NCBI RefSeq assembly: GCF_004328625.1
Contig: NZ_CP032229.1
Coordinates: 2,728,001 to 2,792,000 of the forward strand
DNA length: 64,000 bases
Source: Streptomyces seoulensis
Lineage (GTDB): Bacteria > Actinomycetota > Actinomycetes > Streptomycetales > Streptomycetaceae
Reading direction: 5' to 3'
The notes beneath the pieces are model-generated. The model saw nothing but the letters and a program-made list of their open reading frames with translations, ran no database searches and had not been told where the DNA came from. The position numbers and the translations under genes were made by a program. Positions 1 through 15,299 of the stretch are shown here, in pieces. How positions within the stretch are numbered: the stretch's first letter is position 1; each line of letters starts with the position of its first letter.

Positions 1-771
1 GGCGTACCGGCCCATCCCGATGGCGAACGCGGCCGTCATGACGCGCTCCGGGTTCAGCCCGGCGAACAACTGGAGCAGCCCGGCGTCCTCGTCGCCCACC
101 AGGGCGTCAGCGGGCAGCCGCACGTCGTCCAGGACCAGTTCCCACTGCTTCTCGGCGGCGCTCAGCTCCATGTTGATCGGGCTGCGCGAGAAGCCCTCGG
201 CGTCGCGCGGGACGATGAACAGGCAGGGCTTGAGCTTGCCGGTGCGGGCGTCCTCGGTGCGGCCGACGATCAGGACGGCGTCGGCGTGGTCCACCCCGGA
301 GATGAAGACCTTCCGGCCGGTGAGCAGCCAGTCGTCGCCGTCCCGGCGGGCGGTGGTGGTGATGCGGTGCGAGTTGGAGCCGGCGTCGGGCTCGGTGATG
401 CCGAACGCCATCAGCTTGGTGCCGTCGGCGAGTCCGGGGAGCCAGGTGCGCTTCTGGTCCTCGGTGCCGAAGCGGGCGATCACCGTTCCGCAGATGGCCG
501 GGGAGACGACCAGCATCAGGAGGGGGGCTCCGGAGGCGCCCAACTCTTCCAGCACGATGGAGAGTTCGGCTATGCCGCCGCCTCCGCCGCCGTATTCCTC
601 CGGGAGGTTGACGCCGAGGTAGCCCAACTTGGCGGCGTCCTGCCAGAGTTCGGTGGGGTAGCGGCCCTCAGCTATGACCTGGGTGATGTAGTCGCGGCCG
701 TAGCGCTTGCCCAGGGCGGAGACTGCCTTGCGGAGAGCCTGGTGTTCTTCGGACTCGATGAGGGTGGTCAC
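1..771 (-). CDS. acyl-CoA dehydrogenase (3' part beyond the window edge)
   Basis: FAD-dependent alpha,beta-dehydrogenation of an acyl-CoA, passing electrons to ETF. The visible 257 residues begin at a GTG with AAGGAG 7 nt upstream. They contain the ACAD N-terminal helical domain, the glycine-rich segment near residue 40, and the middle-domain motif MAFGITEPDAGSNS, which is typical of the FAD/substrate pocket. The coding sequence runs off position 1, so the catalytic base region and C-terminal domain are not seen. It is the last visible gene of a minus-strand operon, 29 nt after the biotin carboxylase gene. That context suggests a branched-chain or terpenoid acyl-CoA substrate, but the substrate cannot be read from sequence. 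Confidence 0.9.
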   Translation of the reverse strand, partial: MTTLIESEEHQALRKAVSALGKRYGRDYITQVIAEGRYPTELWQDAAKLGYLGVNLPEEYGGGGGGIAELSIVLEELGASGAPLLMLVVSPAICGTVIARFGTEDQKRTWLPGLADGTKLMAFGITEPDAGSNSHRITTTARRDGDDWLLTGRKVFISGVDHADAVLIVGRTEDARTGKLKPCLFIVPRDAEGFSRSPINMELSAAEKQWELVLDDVRLPADALVGDEDAGLLQLFAGLNPERVMTAAFAIGMGRYA

Positions 772-800
772 CTTTTGCTCCTTCGGGTGCGGCTGCTGGG

Positions 801-2648
801 TTACTTCGACTCGACGACTGCCAGGAGGGTGCCCATCTCCACCTGGCGGCCCACCGCCGCTGGGAGGGCGGTGAGGGTGCCGTCCGTGGGGGCCGTGATG
901 CGGTGTTCCATCTTCATCGCCTCCAGCCAGATCAGGGGCTGGCCCGCCTTCACCTCGGCGCCCTCGGTGAGGCCCTCGGCCAGGCGGACGACCGTGCCGG
1001 GCATGGGGGCGAGGAGGGAGCCGGGGGCGTGTTCGGCGGTGGGGTCGGGGAAGCGGGGGAGGGCGGTCAGGGCGGTGGCGTTCACGTGGACCCGGTCGCC
1101 GTAGCGGGCGATCTCGAACTTCCTACGCATGCCGTCCACTTCGAGGACGACGAGGTCCGGGCCGGCGTGCACCACGCGGGCGCCGTCCGCCGCCGGGCCG
1201 GTGCGGGTGTGGCGGTACGCGACCTCGTGCTCCTCGCCCGCCGTCTCGTACCGCTTCACCTGCGGGCCCGAGGGCACGTTGCGCCAGCCGCCGAAGCGGG
1301 AGCGGCCGTGGGCGTCGGCGAGGGCCGCGGCGAGCGGGGCGTACGGGTCGGGGGCGGGCTCGGTCAGGGCGGTGAGGTGGCGGTCGTAGAAGCCGGTGTC
1401 CATGCGGGCTTCGGTGAACTCGGGGTGCCTGAGCGAGCGGACCAGCAGGTCGCGGTTGGTGACCGGGCCGTGCAGCGCGGTGCGTTCCAGGGCGCCGGCC
1501 AGCCTGCGGACCGCCTCGGTGCGGGTGGGGGCGTACGCGATGACCTTGGCGAGCATCGGGTCGTAGTGCACGCCGATGGTGTCGCCGTCCGCGCAGCCGG
1601 TGTCCAGCCGTACGCCGGCCGGCACGGTGAAGCGGTGCAGGGTGCCGGTCTGCGGGGCCCAGCCGCGCGCGGGGTCCTCGGCGTAGAGGCGGGCCTCGAC
1701 GGCGTGGCCGCGCGGGGCCGGCTGCTCGGCGGGGAGGGCGTGGCCCTCGGCGACGCGGATCTGCTCGGCGACCAGGTCGACCCCGAACACCGCCTCGGTG
1801 ACGGGGTGTTCGACCTGGAGCCGGGTGTTCATCTCCAGGAAGTGGGCGCGGCCGTCGGCGACCAGGAACTCCACGGTGCCCGCGCCCTCGTAGGACACGG
1901 CGCGTGTCGCCCGCTCGGCCAGCGCGTACAACTGCTCGGTGAGCGCGGGTGGGAGGCCGGGTGCGGGGGCCTCCTCGATGACCTTCTGGTGCCTGCGCTG
2001 GAGCGAGCAGTCGCGGGTGCCGAGGGTCCAGACCGTGCCGTGGGTGTCGGCGAGGACCTGCACCTCGACATGGCGCCCGTTCTCCAGGTACGGCTCCACG
2101 AACACCTCGCCGTCGCCGAACGCGCTCGCCGCCTCCGCGCGGGCGTCCTCCAGCGCGCCGGGCAGCTCCGCGAGGTCGCGTACGACGCGCATGCCGCGTC
2201 CGCCGCCGCCCGCGGCCGCCTTGACCAGGACCGGCAGGTCGGCCGCGGTGACGTCCTGTGCGTCCAGCGGGGCGAGGCCCATCAGCTCCTTGGCGCGGGT
2301 CTTGGACGCCATCGCCTCGATCGCCTCGGGCGGCGGCCCGATCCAGACGAGCCCGGCGTCCCGTACGGCGCGGGCGAAGTCGGCGTTCTCGGAGAGGAAG
2401 CCGTACCCGGGGTGCACGGCGTCGGCACCGGCCGCGAGGGCGGCCTTCACGATGAGGTCGCCGCGCAGATACGTCTCGGCGGGCGCCGCGCCCGGCAGCC
2501 GTACCGCTGTGTCGGCCACACGTGTGTGCAGCGCACCCTCATCCGCGTCGGAATGTATGGCGACGGTACGTATGCCGAGGTCGGCGCAGGTGCGGAAGAT
2601 ACGGCAGGCGATCTCGCCCCGGTTGGCGACGAGCAGGGTGGAAATCAT
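801..2648 (-). CDS. acyl-CoA carboxylase alpha subunit (biotin carboxylase + BCCP)
   Basis: A 615-residue biotin-dependent subunit that carboxylates biotin with ATP and bicarbonate for transfer to an acyl-CoA. The N-terminus MISTLLVANRGEIACRI, the ATP-grasp loop AAAGGGGRGM, the MNTRLQVEHP active-site segment and a C-terminal AMKM biotinylation motif (Lys about 579) are all present. The start ATG follows GTGAGG, which overlaps the stop region of the upstream carboxyltransferase gene, so the two are probably translationally coupled. The linker before the glycine loop (GLAPLDAQDV) is shorter than in many acetyl/propionyl-CoA carboxylases. The pairing with a beta subunit and an acyl-CoA dehydrogenase resembles methylcrotonyl- or geranyl-CoA carboxylase operons. 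Confidence 0.93.
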   Translation of the reverse strand: MISTLLVANRGEIACRIFRTCADLGIRTVAIHSDADEGALHTRVADTAVRLPGAAPAETYLRGDLIVKAALAAGADAVHPGYGFLSENADFARAVRDAGLVWIGPPPEAIEAMASKTRAKELMGLAPLDAQDVTAADLPVLVKAAAGGGGRGMRVVRDLAELPGALEDARAEAASAFGDGEVFVEPYLENGRHVEVQVLADTHGTVWTLGTRDCSLQRRHQKVIEEAPAPGLPPALTEQLYALAERATRAVSYEGAGTVEFLVADGRAHFLEMNTRLQVEHPVTEAVFGVDLVAEQIRVAEGHALPAEQPAPRGHAVEARLYAEDPARGWAPQTGTLHRFTVPAGVRLDTGCADGDTIGVHYDPMLAKVIAYAPTRTEAVRRLAGALERTALHGPVTNRDLLVRSLRHPEFTEARMDTGFYDRHLTALTEPAPDPYAPLAAALADAHGRSRFGGWRNVPSGPQVKRYETAGEEHEVAYRHTRTGPAADGARVVHAGPDLVVLEVDGMRRKFEIARYGDRVHVNATALTALPRFPDPTAEHAPGSLLAPMPGTVVRLAEGLTEGAEVKAGQPLIWLEAMKMEHRITAPTDGTLTALPAAVGRQVEMGTLLAVVESK

Positions 2649-2653
2649 GGGCC

Positions 2654-4252
<1,599 letters not shown>

Positions 4253-4325
4253 GGGGTGCCTCCGGGGGGACGGTGGTCTGCGGGGTGGGGGGTGGTCGGG
4301 GCGCCGGAGGGGCGCGTCCGGGGCG

Positions 4326-6008
4326 TCACAGGAGGTCCTCCGGGATGTCCAGGTGGCGGGAGCGGAGCCACTCGCCGAGCGCCTTGGCCTGGGGGTCGAA
4401 GCGGTGCTGGGCGGCCACGCCGGCGCCGAGGACGCCGGTGACGACGAAGTTCAGGGCGCGGAGGTGGGGCAGGGCGTGCCGGGTGACCGGGAGGTCGCGG
4501 GCCTCGGGGAGCAGTTCCCGGAAGCGCTCGACGGTCAGCTCGTGCGCGAGCCAGCGCCAGGCGTCGGCGGAGCGGGCCCAGACACCGACGTTGGCGTCCC
4601 CGCCCTTGTCCCCGCTACGGGCTCCGGCCACATGTCCGAGGGGGGCGCGGCGGGTGCGGGCCACAGGGAGCGGCTGGGGCAGCTCGGGTTCGGGCACCTC
4701 GGCGAGCGGGAGCGTGTCCTGCGGTGCTGCCACCTTGATACGGCGTCCGTCGTGGAGGACGGCCACATGGTCGACGGCACCATGGGGTACGGCCACATGG
4801 TCGAACACCCCATACGGCGAGCCCTTCCCCGGGGGCGCCAGCACATGGAAGCCGGGGTAACTGGCGAGCGCCAGCTCGATCGCGGCCCCGCTCAGCCCCC
4901 GCCCGACCACCTCGGGATCGGCGTCCCGGACGACGAGCCGGAGCAGCGCGCTGGCCGTCTCCTCCGTGTCCGCGTCGGCCCGGTCGGTGCGGGCCAGCTC
5001 CCAACGCACCTCGTCCGGAGCCGCCTTGGCCAGCGCGGCGTCCATCTGGTCGCGCACCAGCTCCGCCTTGGCCTCGATGTCGAGACCGGTGAGGACGAAG
5101 GCGACCTCGTTGCGGAAGCCGCCGAGCCGGTTGAGGCCGACCTTGAGCGTGGGCGGGGGCGCCTCACCCCGTACCCCCTCGATCCGCACCCGGTCCGGCC
5201 CGTCCTGGCGGAGCCGTACGGTGTCCAGCCGGGCGGTGACATCGGGCCCGGCGTACCGGGCACCCCCCGTCTCGTACAGCAGCTGGGCCGTGACGGTACC
5301 GGTGTCCACGAACCCGCCGGTACCAGGATGCTTGGTCACGGTGCTGCTGCCGTCGGCATGGATCTCGGCCAGCGGAAAGCCGGGACGGCGTACGTCACCG
5401 TCCTGGAAGAAGGCGTAGTTGCCGCCCGTGACCTGGGTCCCGCACTCCAGCAGGTGCCCGGCGACGACGGCCCCGGCGAGCTGGTCGTGGTCCCCCGGCC
5501 CCCACCCGAAGTGCGCGGCGGCGGGCCCGGTGACGAGCGCGGCGTCGGTCACCCGCCCGGTGATCACCACATCGGCCCCGGCCCGCAGACACTCCGCGAT
5601 GCCGAAGCCGCCGAGGTAGGCATGGGCGGCCAGGGTGCCGGGGTACGCGGCGGTGAGGTCGTCGCCCTCGACATGCGCGACCCGTACGGGTATCCCGAGC
5701 CGCTCCGCCAACTCCCGCACCTTGTCGGCGAGTCCGGCCGGGTTGAGCCCGCCCGCGTTGGTGACGATCCGCACTCCGTGCTCGTGGGCGAGGCCGAGGG
5801 TGTCTTCCAGCTGGCGCGCGAAGGTGCGGGCGTACCCGGCGCCGGGGTCCTTCAGCCGGTCGCGGCCGAGGATGAGCATGGTCAGCTCGGCGAGGTAGTC
5901 CCCGGTGAGGACGTCGACCTCGCCGCCGGTGAGCATCTCGCGGAGGGCACTGGACCGGTCGCCGTAGAAGCCGGAGAAGTTGCCGACGCGGAGGGGGGCC
6001 GCCGTCAC
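4326..6008 (-). CDS. AtuA-family (acyclic terpene utilisation, DUF1446) protein
   Basis: A 560-residue protein of the AtuA family, two fused domains: an N-terminal AtuA core (start VTAAPLRVGNFSGFYGD, with ARTFARQLEDTL and NAGGLNPAGLADKVREL) and a C-terminal AtuA-like ferredoxin-fold domain (GARSGDKGGDANVGVWARS, about residues 460-555). AtuA is required for citronellol/geraniol degradation in Pseudomonas, but its biochemical role is unsettled. The GTG start overlaps the TGA of the upstream gene by 4 nt (GTGA), a sign of translational coupling. Position between a TIGR03084 protein and carboxylase subunits supports a role in branched acyl-CoA breakdown. Confidence 0.85.
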   Translation of the reverse strand: MTAAPLRVGNFSGFYGDRSSALREMLTGGEVDVLTGDYLAELTMLILGRDRLKDPGAGYARTFARQLEDTLGLAHEHGVRIVTNAGGLNPAGLADKVRELAERLGIPVRVAHVEGDDLTAAYPGTLAAHAYLGGFGIAECLRAGADVVITGRVTDAALVTGPAAAHFGWGPGDHDQLAGAVVAGHLLECGTQVTGGNYAFFQDGDVRRPGFPLAEIHADGSSTVTKHPGTGGFVDTGTVTAQLLYETGGARYAGPDVTARLDTVRLRQDGPDRVRIEGVRGEAPPPTLKVGLNRLGGFRNEVAFVLTGLDIEAKAELVRDQMDAALAKAAPDEVRWELARTDRADADTEETASALLRLVVRDADPEVVGRGLSGAAIELALASYPGFHVLAPPGKGSPYGVFDHVAVPHGAVDHVAVLHDGRRIKVAAPQDTLPLAEVPEPELPQPLPVARTRRAPLGHVAGARSGDKGGDANVGVWARSADAWRWLAHELTVERFRELLPEARDLPVTRHALPHLRALNFVVTGVLGAGVAAQHRFDPQAKALGEWLRSRHLDIPEDLL

Positions 6009-6817
6009 GGGGCGGGCTCCTCGGGTGCGGCCGGCTTGGGGTCGCGCCCGGTACCGGGCGGGCCCGCGAAGGCTTGGGCGATGTCCAGCCAGCGGTCGGC
6101 GTCCGGGCCGACGGCGGTCAGGGCGAGGTCGGCGCGGTGGGCGCGCTGAGTCACCAGCAGGCAGAAATCGACCGCGGGGCCGGTGACCCGTTGCGCGGCG
6201 TCCTCGGGGCCGTAGGTCCACAGCTCACCCGAGGGGGCCTGGACCTCGACGCGGAACTCGTCCTCCGGCGCGGGCAGTCCCCGTACCGCGAAGGCGAAGT
6301 TCCGGGCCCGCACACCGATGCGGACCACATGCCGGAGCCGGTCGGTGGGTGCGCGCACCACATCCAGGGCGTCGGCGACGTCCTGGCCATGGGCCCAGGT
6401 CTCCATGAGCCGGCCGGTGGCCATGGCGGCGGCCGACATGGGCGGCCCGAACCAGGGGAACCGGGTGTGCCGCGCGGCCGCCTCCCGCAGGGCGCGGTCC
6501 AGCTCCTGCCTGCCGTTCCGCCAGCGGGCGAGCAGTTCGGCGCGGCCGAGGCGGACGCCGTCCTCCGCACCGTCGTCCACGAAGGAGTCGGGTGCGGTGA
6601 GCGCCTGTTCGGCGAACTTCTGGAAGGCCGCCTGGTCGCTCATGGCGAGCAGGGCGGCGCGGTCGGTCCAGTGTAGATGGGCGATCTGGTGGGCGATGCT
6701 CCAGCGCGGAGCGGGCGTCGCGCGTGCCCACTCGTTGTCGGTCAACTCGGCCACGAGCAGGTCGAGTTCCCGGCTTTCCTCACGCAGGTCGTCGAAGACG
6801 GGCGTCGGATCGGACAT
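6005..6817 (-). CDS. TIGR03084-like metal-binding protein (maleylpyruvate isomerase/DinB-like fold)
   Basis: A 270-residue protein opening MSDPTPVFDDLREESRELD. It has the mycothiol-dependent maleylpyruvate isomerase N-terminal pattern: helix one, W-S-I-A-H-Q-I-A-H-L-H around residue 45, and a second metal ligand region METWAHGQDVADAL near residue 140. These His/Glu positions are those expected to bind a divalent metal. It heads the acyl-CoA operon and overlaps the AtuA-family gene by 4 nt. An in-frame ATG 12 nt further upstream (MLLPMSDP) is an alternative start. Substrate is unknown; the family is often found with acyl-CoA catabolic genes. Confidence 0.8.
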   Translation of the reverse strand: MSDPTPVFDDLREESRELDLLVAELTDNEWARATPAPRWSIAHQIAHLHWTDRAALLAMSDQAAFQKFAEQALTAPDSFVDDGAEDGVRLGRAELLARWRNGRQELDRALREAAARHTRFPWFGPPMSAAAMATGRLMETWAHGQDVADALDVVRAPTDRLRHVVRIGVRARNFAFAVRGLPAPEDEFRVEVQAPSGELWTYGPEDAAQRVTGPAVDFCLLVTQRAHRADLALTAVGPDADRWLDIAQAFAGPPGTGRDPKPAAPEEPAP

Positions 6818-6934
6818 GGGCAGGAGCATGGCAGCGAGGGCAGAAACAATCAAGCATGCTTGCATTAATTTGGGGAGGGCGGGCGGCCGGAAAATGGGTG
6901 CCCCTGGCTCGCCCTCTCCGGCTAGGTTCGCCGG

Positions 6935-7855
6935 ATGCGCGCATTCACGGACCCCTCGGAGCTGCGACGACTGGTACGAGAGGCGCTGGGACCGGGCTGC
7001 CGGGTCACCGGCGTGGAACGGCTGCGGGGTGGCTCGAAGAAGGGGGTGTACCGGATGACCCTGGCCGGGGCGGGCGCCCCGCCGACGGTGATCGCCTACA
7101 GCTGGGCCCCACAGGAGAACTACTGGCCGAGTGTGCCGACCCCCCACCCCTCCGGTCTGGCCCCGTTCCTGTCCGCCCACCACACCCTTCAGTCAGCCGG
7201 TGTGCGTACCCCACACGTCCTGTACGCATCCGAACCCGCCGACCTCGCCCTCGTGGAGGACATCCCCGGCGACACCCTGGAGACGGCCTTCACCACCGAC
7301 CCGCCCCGAGCGGCGAAGGCCCTGGCGAAACTGTCCATGGCGCTGGACCACATGGCCGCCCACACCTCCCCGGCGGACCACACCAGCGAGGACGTGACCC
7401 TCACCCGGGCCCTCGACGACCTCACCGAGGCGGCAGCCCGCGAGCCCCGCATCCACGCGGCGGCCCCCGCCCTGACCGACCGCCTCCACGAGCTGCACTC
7501 AGCGCTGACCCCCCGCGCCACCTACTCCCTGGTCCACGGCGAACTCGGCCCCGACCACATCCTCCTCACCCCCGACGCCGACCCCGCCCTGATCGACATC
7601 GAGTCCCTCACCCACGCCGACCCCGAACAGGAACACGCCTACCTACGCCTCCGCTTCGGCCCCCACTACGCCCCGCTCGCCCGCCCCACCCTGGACCCGA
7701 CCCGTCTCTCCCTCCACACCCTGGCTCTCCACCTCTCCCTGGTCGCGGGCCCTCTCCGCCTCCTGACCGGCGACTTCCCCCACCGGGACGCCATGCGGGG
7801 CATCGCGGAACACAACACCCGGGAGGCGCTACGACTGGCGGGGAGGGCGGGCTGA
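6935..7855 (+). CDS. phosphotransferase (APH/choline-kinase-like) family protein with a divergent catalytic loop
   Basis: A 306-residue protein with the two-lobe aminoglycoside phosphotransferase/choline kinase fold: a nucleotide loop at LRGGSKKGVYR (residues 30-40) and the HGELGPDHILL segment at 201-211, followed by IDIES at 220-224. The classical Brenner motif is HGDxxxxN; here the catalytic Asp is Glu203 and the metal-binding Asn is His208. It may therefore be a weak or non-canonical kinase. TAGGTT at 6923-6928 lies 6 nt from the ATG with no Shine-Dalgarno sequence, so a leaderless transcript is likely. It is divergent from the acyl-CoA operon and stands alone. Confidence 0.75.
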   Translation: MRAFTDPSELRRLVREALGPGCRVTGVERLRGGSKKGVYRMTLAGAGAPPTVIAYSWAPQENYWPSVPTPHPSGLAPFLSAHHTLQSAGVRTPHVLYASEPADLALVEDIPGDTLETAFTTDPPRAAKALAKLSMALDHMAAHTSPADHTSEDVTLTRALDDLTEAAAREPRIHAAAPALTDRLHELHSALTPRATYSLVHGELGPDHILLTPDADPALIDIESLTHADPEQEHAYLRLRFGPHYAPLARPTLDPTRLSLHTLALHLSLVAGPLRLLTGDFPHRDAMRGIAEHNTREALRLAGRAG

Positions 7856-8032
7856 GCCGACGTCCGGCCCGCCACGGTGAACCCGCCTCCGAGGCGACCC
7901 GGCCGCGAGTACGCGGGGCTCTGCCCGGCGTTGGCCCGCGGCGACGACACCCGAGGCGTCACCGGTGCCACCCGCGCAACGGCGTCACGCGGGTCGCACA
8001 CAGGGGACGGATACGAGTGCTCCCCGGAGTGC
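7856..8032. other. intergenic stretch between convergent genes
   Basis: 177 bp between the phosphotransferase-like gene and the convergent EamA transporter gene. Short GC-rich inverted sequences can be drawn, but no long perfect hairpin or coding signal stands out. Confidence 0.5.
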
Positions 8033-9043
8033 CTACGCCTCCGGTGCCGGTGGCGCCACCCGCCGCGTCTGGGTCCGCACCGCGCCGATGCTCGCCGCGA
8101 TGACCAGCGCGATGGCGGCGGCCTGTGTCAGGGAGAGGGTCTGGTGGAGGACGAAGAAGCCGGCGGTGGCGGCCACGGCCGGCTCCAGGCTCATGAGGAT
8201 GGCGAAGGTGGGGGCCGGGAGGCGGCGGAGGGCGAGGAGTTCGAGGGTGTAGGGGAGGACCGAGGAGAGCAGGGCGACCGCCGAACCGAGGGCGATGGTG
8301 GTGGGGTTCAGCAGGCGGCTGCCCGCCTCGACGATGCCCAGCGGGAGGAAGACCAGCGCGGCCACGCCCATCGCGAGCGCCAGCCCGTCGGCCTGGGGGA
8401 AGCGACGCCCAGTACGGGCGCTGAAGATGATGTACGCCGCCCACATGACGCCCGCCGACAGGGCGAAGCCGACGCCCAGCGGGTCGAGTCCGCTGAACCC
8501 TCCGCCGCCCAGCAGGAAGACGCCCGCCAGGGCGAGGCCCGCCCATACGGCGTTGATCGCGCGGCGCGAGGCGAAGACGGACAGGGCGAGCGGCCCGAGG
8601 ACCTCCAGGGTGACCGCGAGACCGAGCGGGATACGCGCGACCGCCTGGTAGAAGAGGCCGTTCATCCCGGCCATGGTGAGACCGAAGACGATCACCGTCC
8701 CCCAGTCGGTACGGGAGTGCCCCCGCAGCCGGGGCCGGCACACCACCAGCAGTACGACGGCCGCCGCCACCAGCCGCAGCGTCACCACACCGAGCGCGCC
8801 CGCGCGGGGCATCAGCGTCACCGCGAGCGCCCCGCCGAACTGGACCGATATCCCGCCCGCCAGCACCAGACCGACCGGGCCCAGCGAGCCGAACCGGCCG
8901 GGGGAGTCCGGGGTGGCGGAGGTCTTCGTCGCCGGGGTGGAGCTACGGACGGTGGTCACGGGCTGTCCTGGGGGCCGCAGGGAGGGGGCTTCGAGCGCAT
9001 CGGCCGCGGCCATGGACGCCGCGTACATCCCGATGTACTTCAC
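8033..9043 (-). CDS. EamA/RhtA-family drug/metabolite transporter (exporter)
   Basis: A membrane protein of up to 336 residues with about ten predicted helices in two EamA repeats, for example GLVLAGGISVQFGGALAV, GTVIVFGLTMAGMNGLFYQ, GVFLLGGGG and LSSVLPYTLELLALRRLPA, the last close to RhtA-type threonine/homoserine exporters. Three starts are possible: GTG at 9043, preceded by TACCGT 5 nt upstream (leaderless type); ATG at 9013; and GTG at 8959. The region before residue 45 is hydrophilic and low in family similarity, so the N-terminus is uncertain. The likely job is efflux of amino acids or small metabolites. Confidence 0.85.
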   Translation of the reverse strand: MKYIGMYAASMAAADALEAPSLRPPGQPVTTVRSSTPATKTSATPDSPGRFGSLGPVGLVLAGGISVQFGGALAVTLMPRAGALGVVTLRLVAAAVVLLVVCRPRLRGHSRTDWGTVIVFGLTMAGMNGLFYQAVARIPLGLAVTLEVLGPLALSVFASRRAINAVWAGLALAGVFLLGGGGFSGLDPLGVGFALSAGVMWAAYIIFSARTGRRFPQADGLALAMGVAALVFLPLGIVEAGSRLLNPTTIALGSAVALLSSVLPYTLELLALRRLPAPTFAILMSLEPAVAATAGFFVLHQTLSLTQAAAIALVIAASIGAVRTQTRRVAPPAPEA

Positions 9044-9144
9044 GGTCCACGGTAATGGACCTCCGTCAGGCGTGTGAACCCCTTATGCCACTGTACGCAG
9101 GCGGTGTCTTGGATGCTGAGATCAAGGCCCGGCGGGCCGGGGCC

Positions 9145-10266
9145 TCAGCGGCGGGACATGTACAGGTCGAACGCCTTGTGCAGCATCCTGTTCAGCGGGA
9201 AGTCCCACTCCCCCACGTACTCCGCCGCCTCGCCGCCCGCGCCGACCTTGAAGCGGAGCAGGCCGAGCAGGTGGTTGGACTCCTCCAGGGTGTCGGTGAT
9301 GCCCCGGAAGTCGTAGACGTGCGCGCCCAGCTCGTGGGCGTCGGTCATCATCCGCCACTGCATGGCGTTGTTGGGCTGGACCTCCCGCTTGCGGGCCGTG
9401 GAGGCGCCGTACGAGTACCAGACGTGGCTGCCCACGATCAGCATCGTCGCCGCCGCCAGCACCTCCCCGTCGTGGTGGGCGAGGTACAGCCGCATGCGGT
9501 CGGGGTCCTCGTTGGCGAGCGCGGTCCACATCCGCTCGAAGTAGGCCAGTGGGCGCGGGATGAAACGGTCGCGCTCGGCCGTCTCCCGGTACAGCTCGTA
9601 GAACACCGGCAGGTCGTCGACGCCGCCGCGCATCACCTTCACGCCCGCCTTCTCGGCCTTCTTGATGTTGCGCCGCCACTGCTGGTTGAGCCCGCCGTGG
9701 ACCTCCTCCAGCGACCGCCCGGCGAAGGGCACCTGGCACACGTACCGGGGCTGCCCCGCCGCGAAGCCCTCCTCGGCGTCCGGTTCGCTCTGCCGCCAGC
9801 CCATGGCGCGCAGCCGGTCGGCGAGGGCCTGGGCGCGCGGGTCCTGCCAGGTCGGCTCGGCGTCCCGGAGCCGGTGCGCGGCCGGGTCGGCGATGGCGGC
9901 CTTGACCGCCTCCGGGCTCCAGCGCCGGGCCACCACCGGCGGGCCCATCTTCACCGAGAACGCCCCCCGCGCCTTGAGGTGCGCCAGCATCGGCTCCAGC
10001 CAGCGCTCCAGGCCGTCGGCGTGCCAGTCGATCACCGGCCCCTCGGGCAGATACGCCAGATACCGCTTCACCTTGGGCAACGGCCGCAGCAGCACCAGCC
10101 CCGCACCCACCAGCCGCCCGTCCCCGTCGAACCACCCCAGACTCTCCGCCCGCCAGTCGGGCTTCACCTCCCCCCACGACGGCAGCTGCAAGTGACTGAC
10201 CGAGGGCCGCGACCCCACGAACGCCAGATGCTCGGCCCGGCTGACGGGTCGCAGGGTGAGGGTCAT
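9145..10266 (-). CDS. femX: FemX/FemAB-type lipid II aminoacyltransferase
   Basis: A 373-residue Fem-family peptidyltransferase using aminoacyl-tRNA to add the first cross-bridge residue to the peptidoglycan precursor. In Streptomyces this is glycine on LL-diaminopimelate. Double GNAT-like domains are recognisable through QLPSWGEVKPDWRAESLGW and PEGPVIDW in the first half. WYSYGASTARKREVQPNNAMQW and YDFRGITDTLEESNHLLGL in the second are characteristic of FemX/VanK. The ATG is preceded by AAGGAG at good spacing. VanK is the closest alternative, but no vancomycin resistance genes are nearby, so the housekeeping FemX reading is preferred. Confidence 0.87.
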   Translation of the reverse strand: MTLTLRPVSRAEHLAFVGSRPSVSHLQLPSWGEVKPDWRAESLGWFDGDGRLVGAGLVLLRPLPKVKRYLAYLPEGPVIDWHADGLERWLEPMLAHLKARGAFSVKMGPPVVARRWSPEAVKAAIADPAAHRLRDAEPTWQDPRAQALADRLRAMGWRQSEPDAEEGFAAGQPRYVCQVPFAGRSLEEVHGGLNQQWRRNIKKAEKAGVKVMRGGVDDLPVFYELYRETAERDRFIPRPLAYFERMWTALANEDPDRMRLYLAHHDGEVLAAATMLIVGSHVWYSYGASTARKREVQPNNAMQWRMMTDAHELGAHVYDFRGITDTLEESNHLLGLLRFKVGAGGEAAEYVGEWDFPLNRMLHKAFDLYMSRR

Positions 10267-10302
10267 ACGGAGGACTCCTTCGCGCAGACGGATCCGGTCA
10301 CC

Positions 10303-11066
10303 CTATGGTCCTGGCCTCCCGTCCCTCGGCCCGAACGCCGCCGACGCCTCCGTGTCCGTCACCCGTGCGCGCAGATAGCAGTCGGCCCATGCGGCTATGT
10401 CGGGGTACGCGCAGTCGGCCGTGAGCCGGGCGACGGCCGCCGGTATGTCGTACGCCGTCACCCGCAGGTCGGCTCCGGGGCCGAGCAGGCACCAGTGGGC
10501 GCCGGGACGGCCGTACGGCATGCCGACGCTGCCGGGGTTGACGATCAGCCGGCCGTGCGCCAGCCGCACGTAGGGCATGTGGGTGTGGCCGCAGACCACG
10601 GTGCCGACGCCGGGCGGCACACCTCCGAGCACCTCGGCCCACCGGTCGGGGCGGGAGTCGACGAGGACGACCTCCTCGTCGTCGCGCGGAGTCGCGTGGC
10701 AGAACAGCACTTCTCCGAGGCCCCGGATGCGCAGGGTCACGGTGGCGGGCAGCGCGGCCAGGAGGTCCACCTGCTCTGCACGCAGCGCCCGCGCGGCGAA
10801 CACCCCGATGGGGTCGGGGATCTCCGCGCGCTCGCCCCGGCGGAACTCCACCAGTTCCCGGTCCGCGTTCCCGCCGAGCCACCGGACCCGGTCGCCCAGT
10901 CCGCGCAGCAGGTCCAGCACCTCGGCCGGCTGCGGGCCCGCCGCGATGTCGCCGGTGACGACGATCCGGTCGGCGGCCGCCACCTCGGGCTCCGCGAGCA
11001 CCGCCTCCAGGGCCGGGAGCACGCCGTGGATGTCGGAGAGGACCGCGACCCGCCCGTACTCCTCGC

Positions 11067-11070
<4 letters not shown>
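10303..11070 (-). CDS. metallophosphoesterase (calcineurin-like, YfcE/MJ0936 type)
   Basis: A 255-residue phosphodiesterase with the full two-metal motif set: LSDIHG near residue 10, VVTGDIAAGP near 42, GNADRE near 65, CHATPRDD near 118 and CGHTHMPYV near 157, then the usual INPGSVGMPYG turn. These residues coordinate the dinuclear metal site. The start GTG overlaps the stop of the upstream FAD oxidase gene by 4 nt (GTGA). The C-terminal 60 residues are an extension beyond the compact MJ0936 core. Substrate is unknown; phosphodiester activity is expected from the family. Confidence 0.85.
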
Positions 11071-15279
<4,209 letters not shown>

Positions 15280-15299
15280 AACCTGTAGATCAGCGTGAG

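Noticed and set aside
45..622. 200-residue plus-strand frame opposite the acyl-CoA dehydrogenase
   Set aside because: Ser/Arg/Pro-rich antisense frame; the minus strand encodes a clear ACAD domain.
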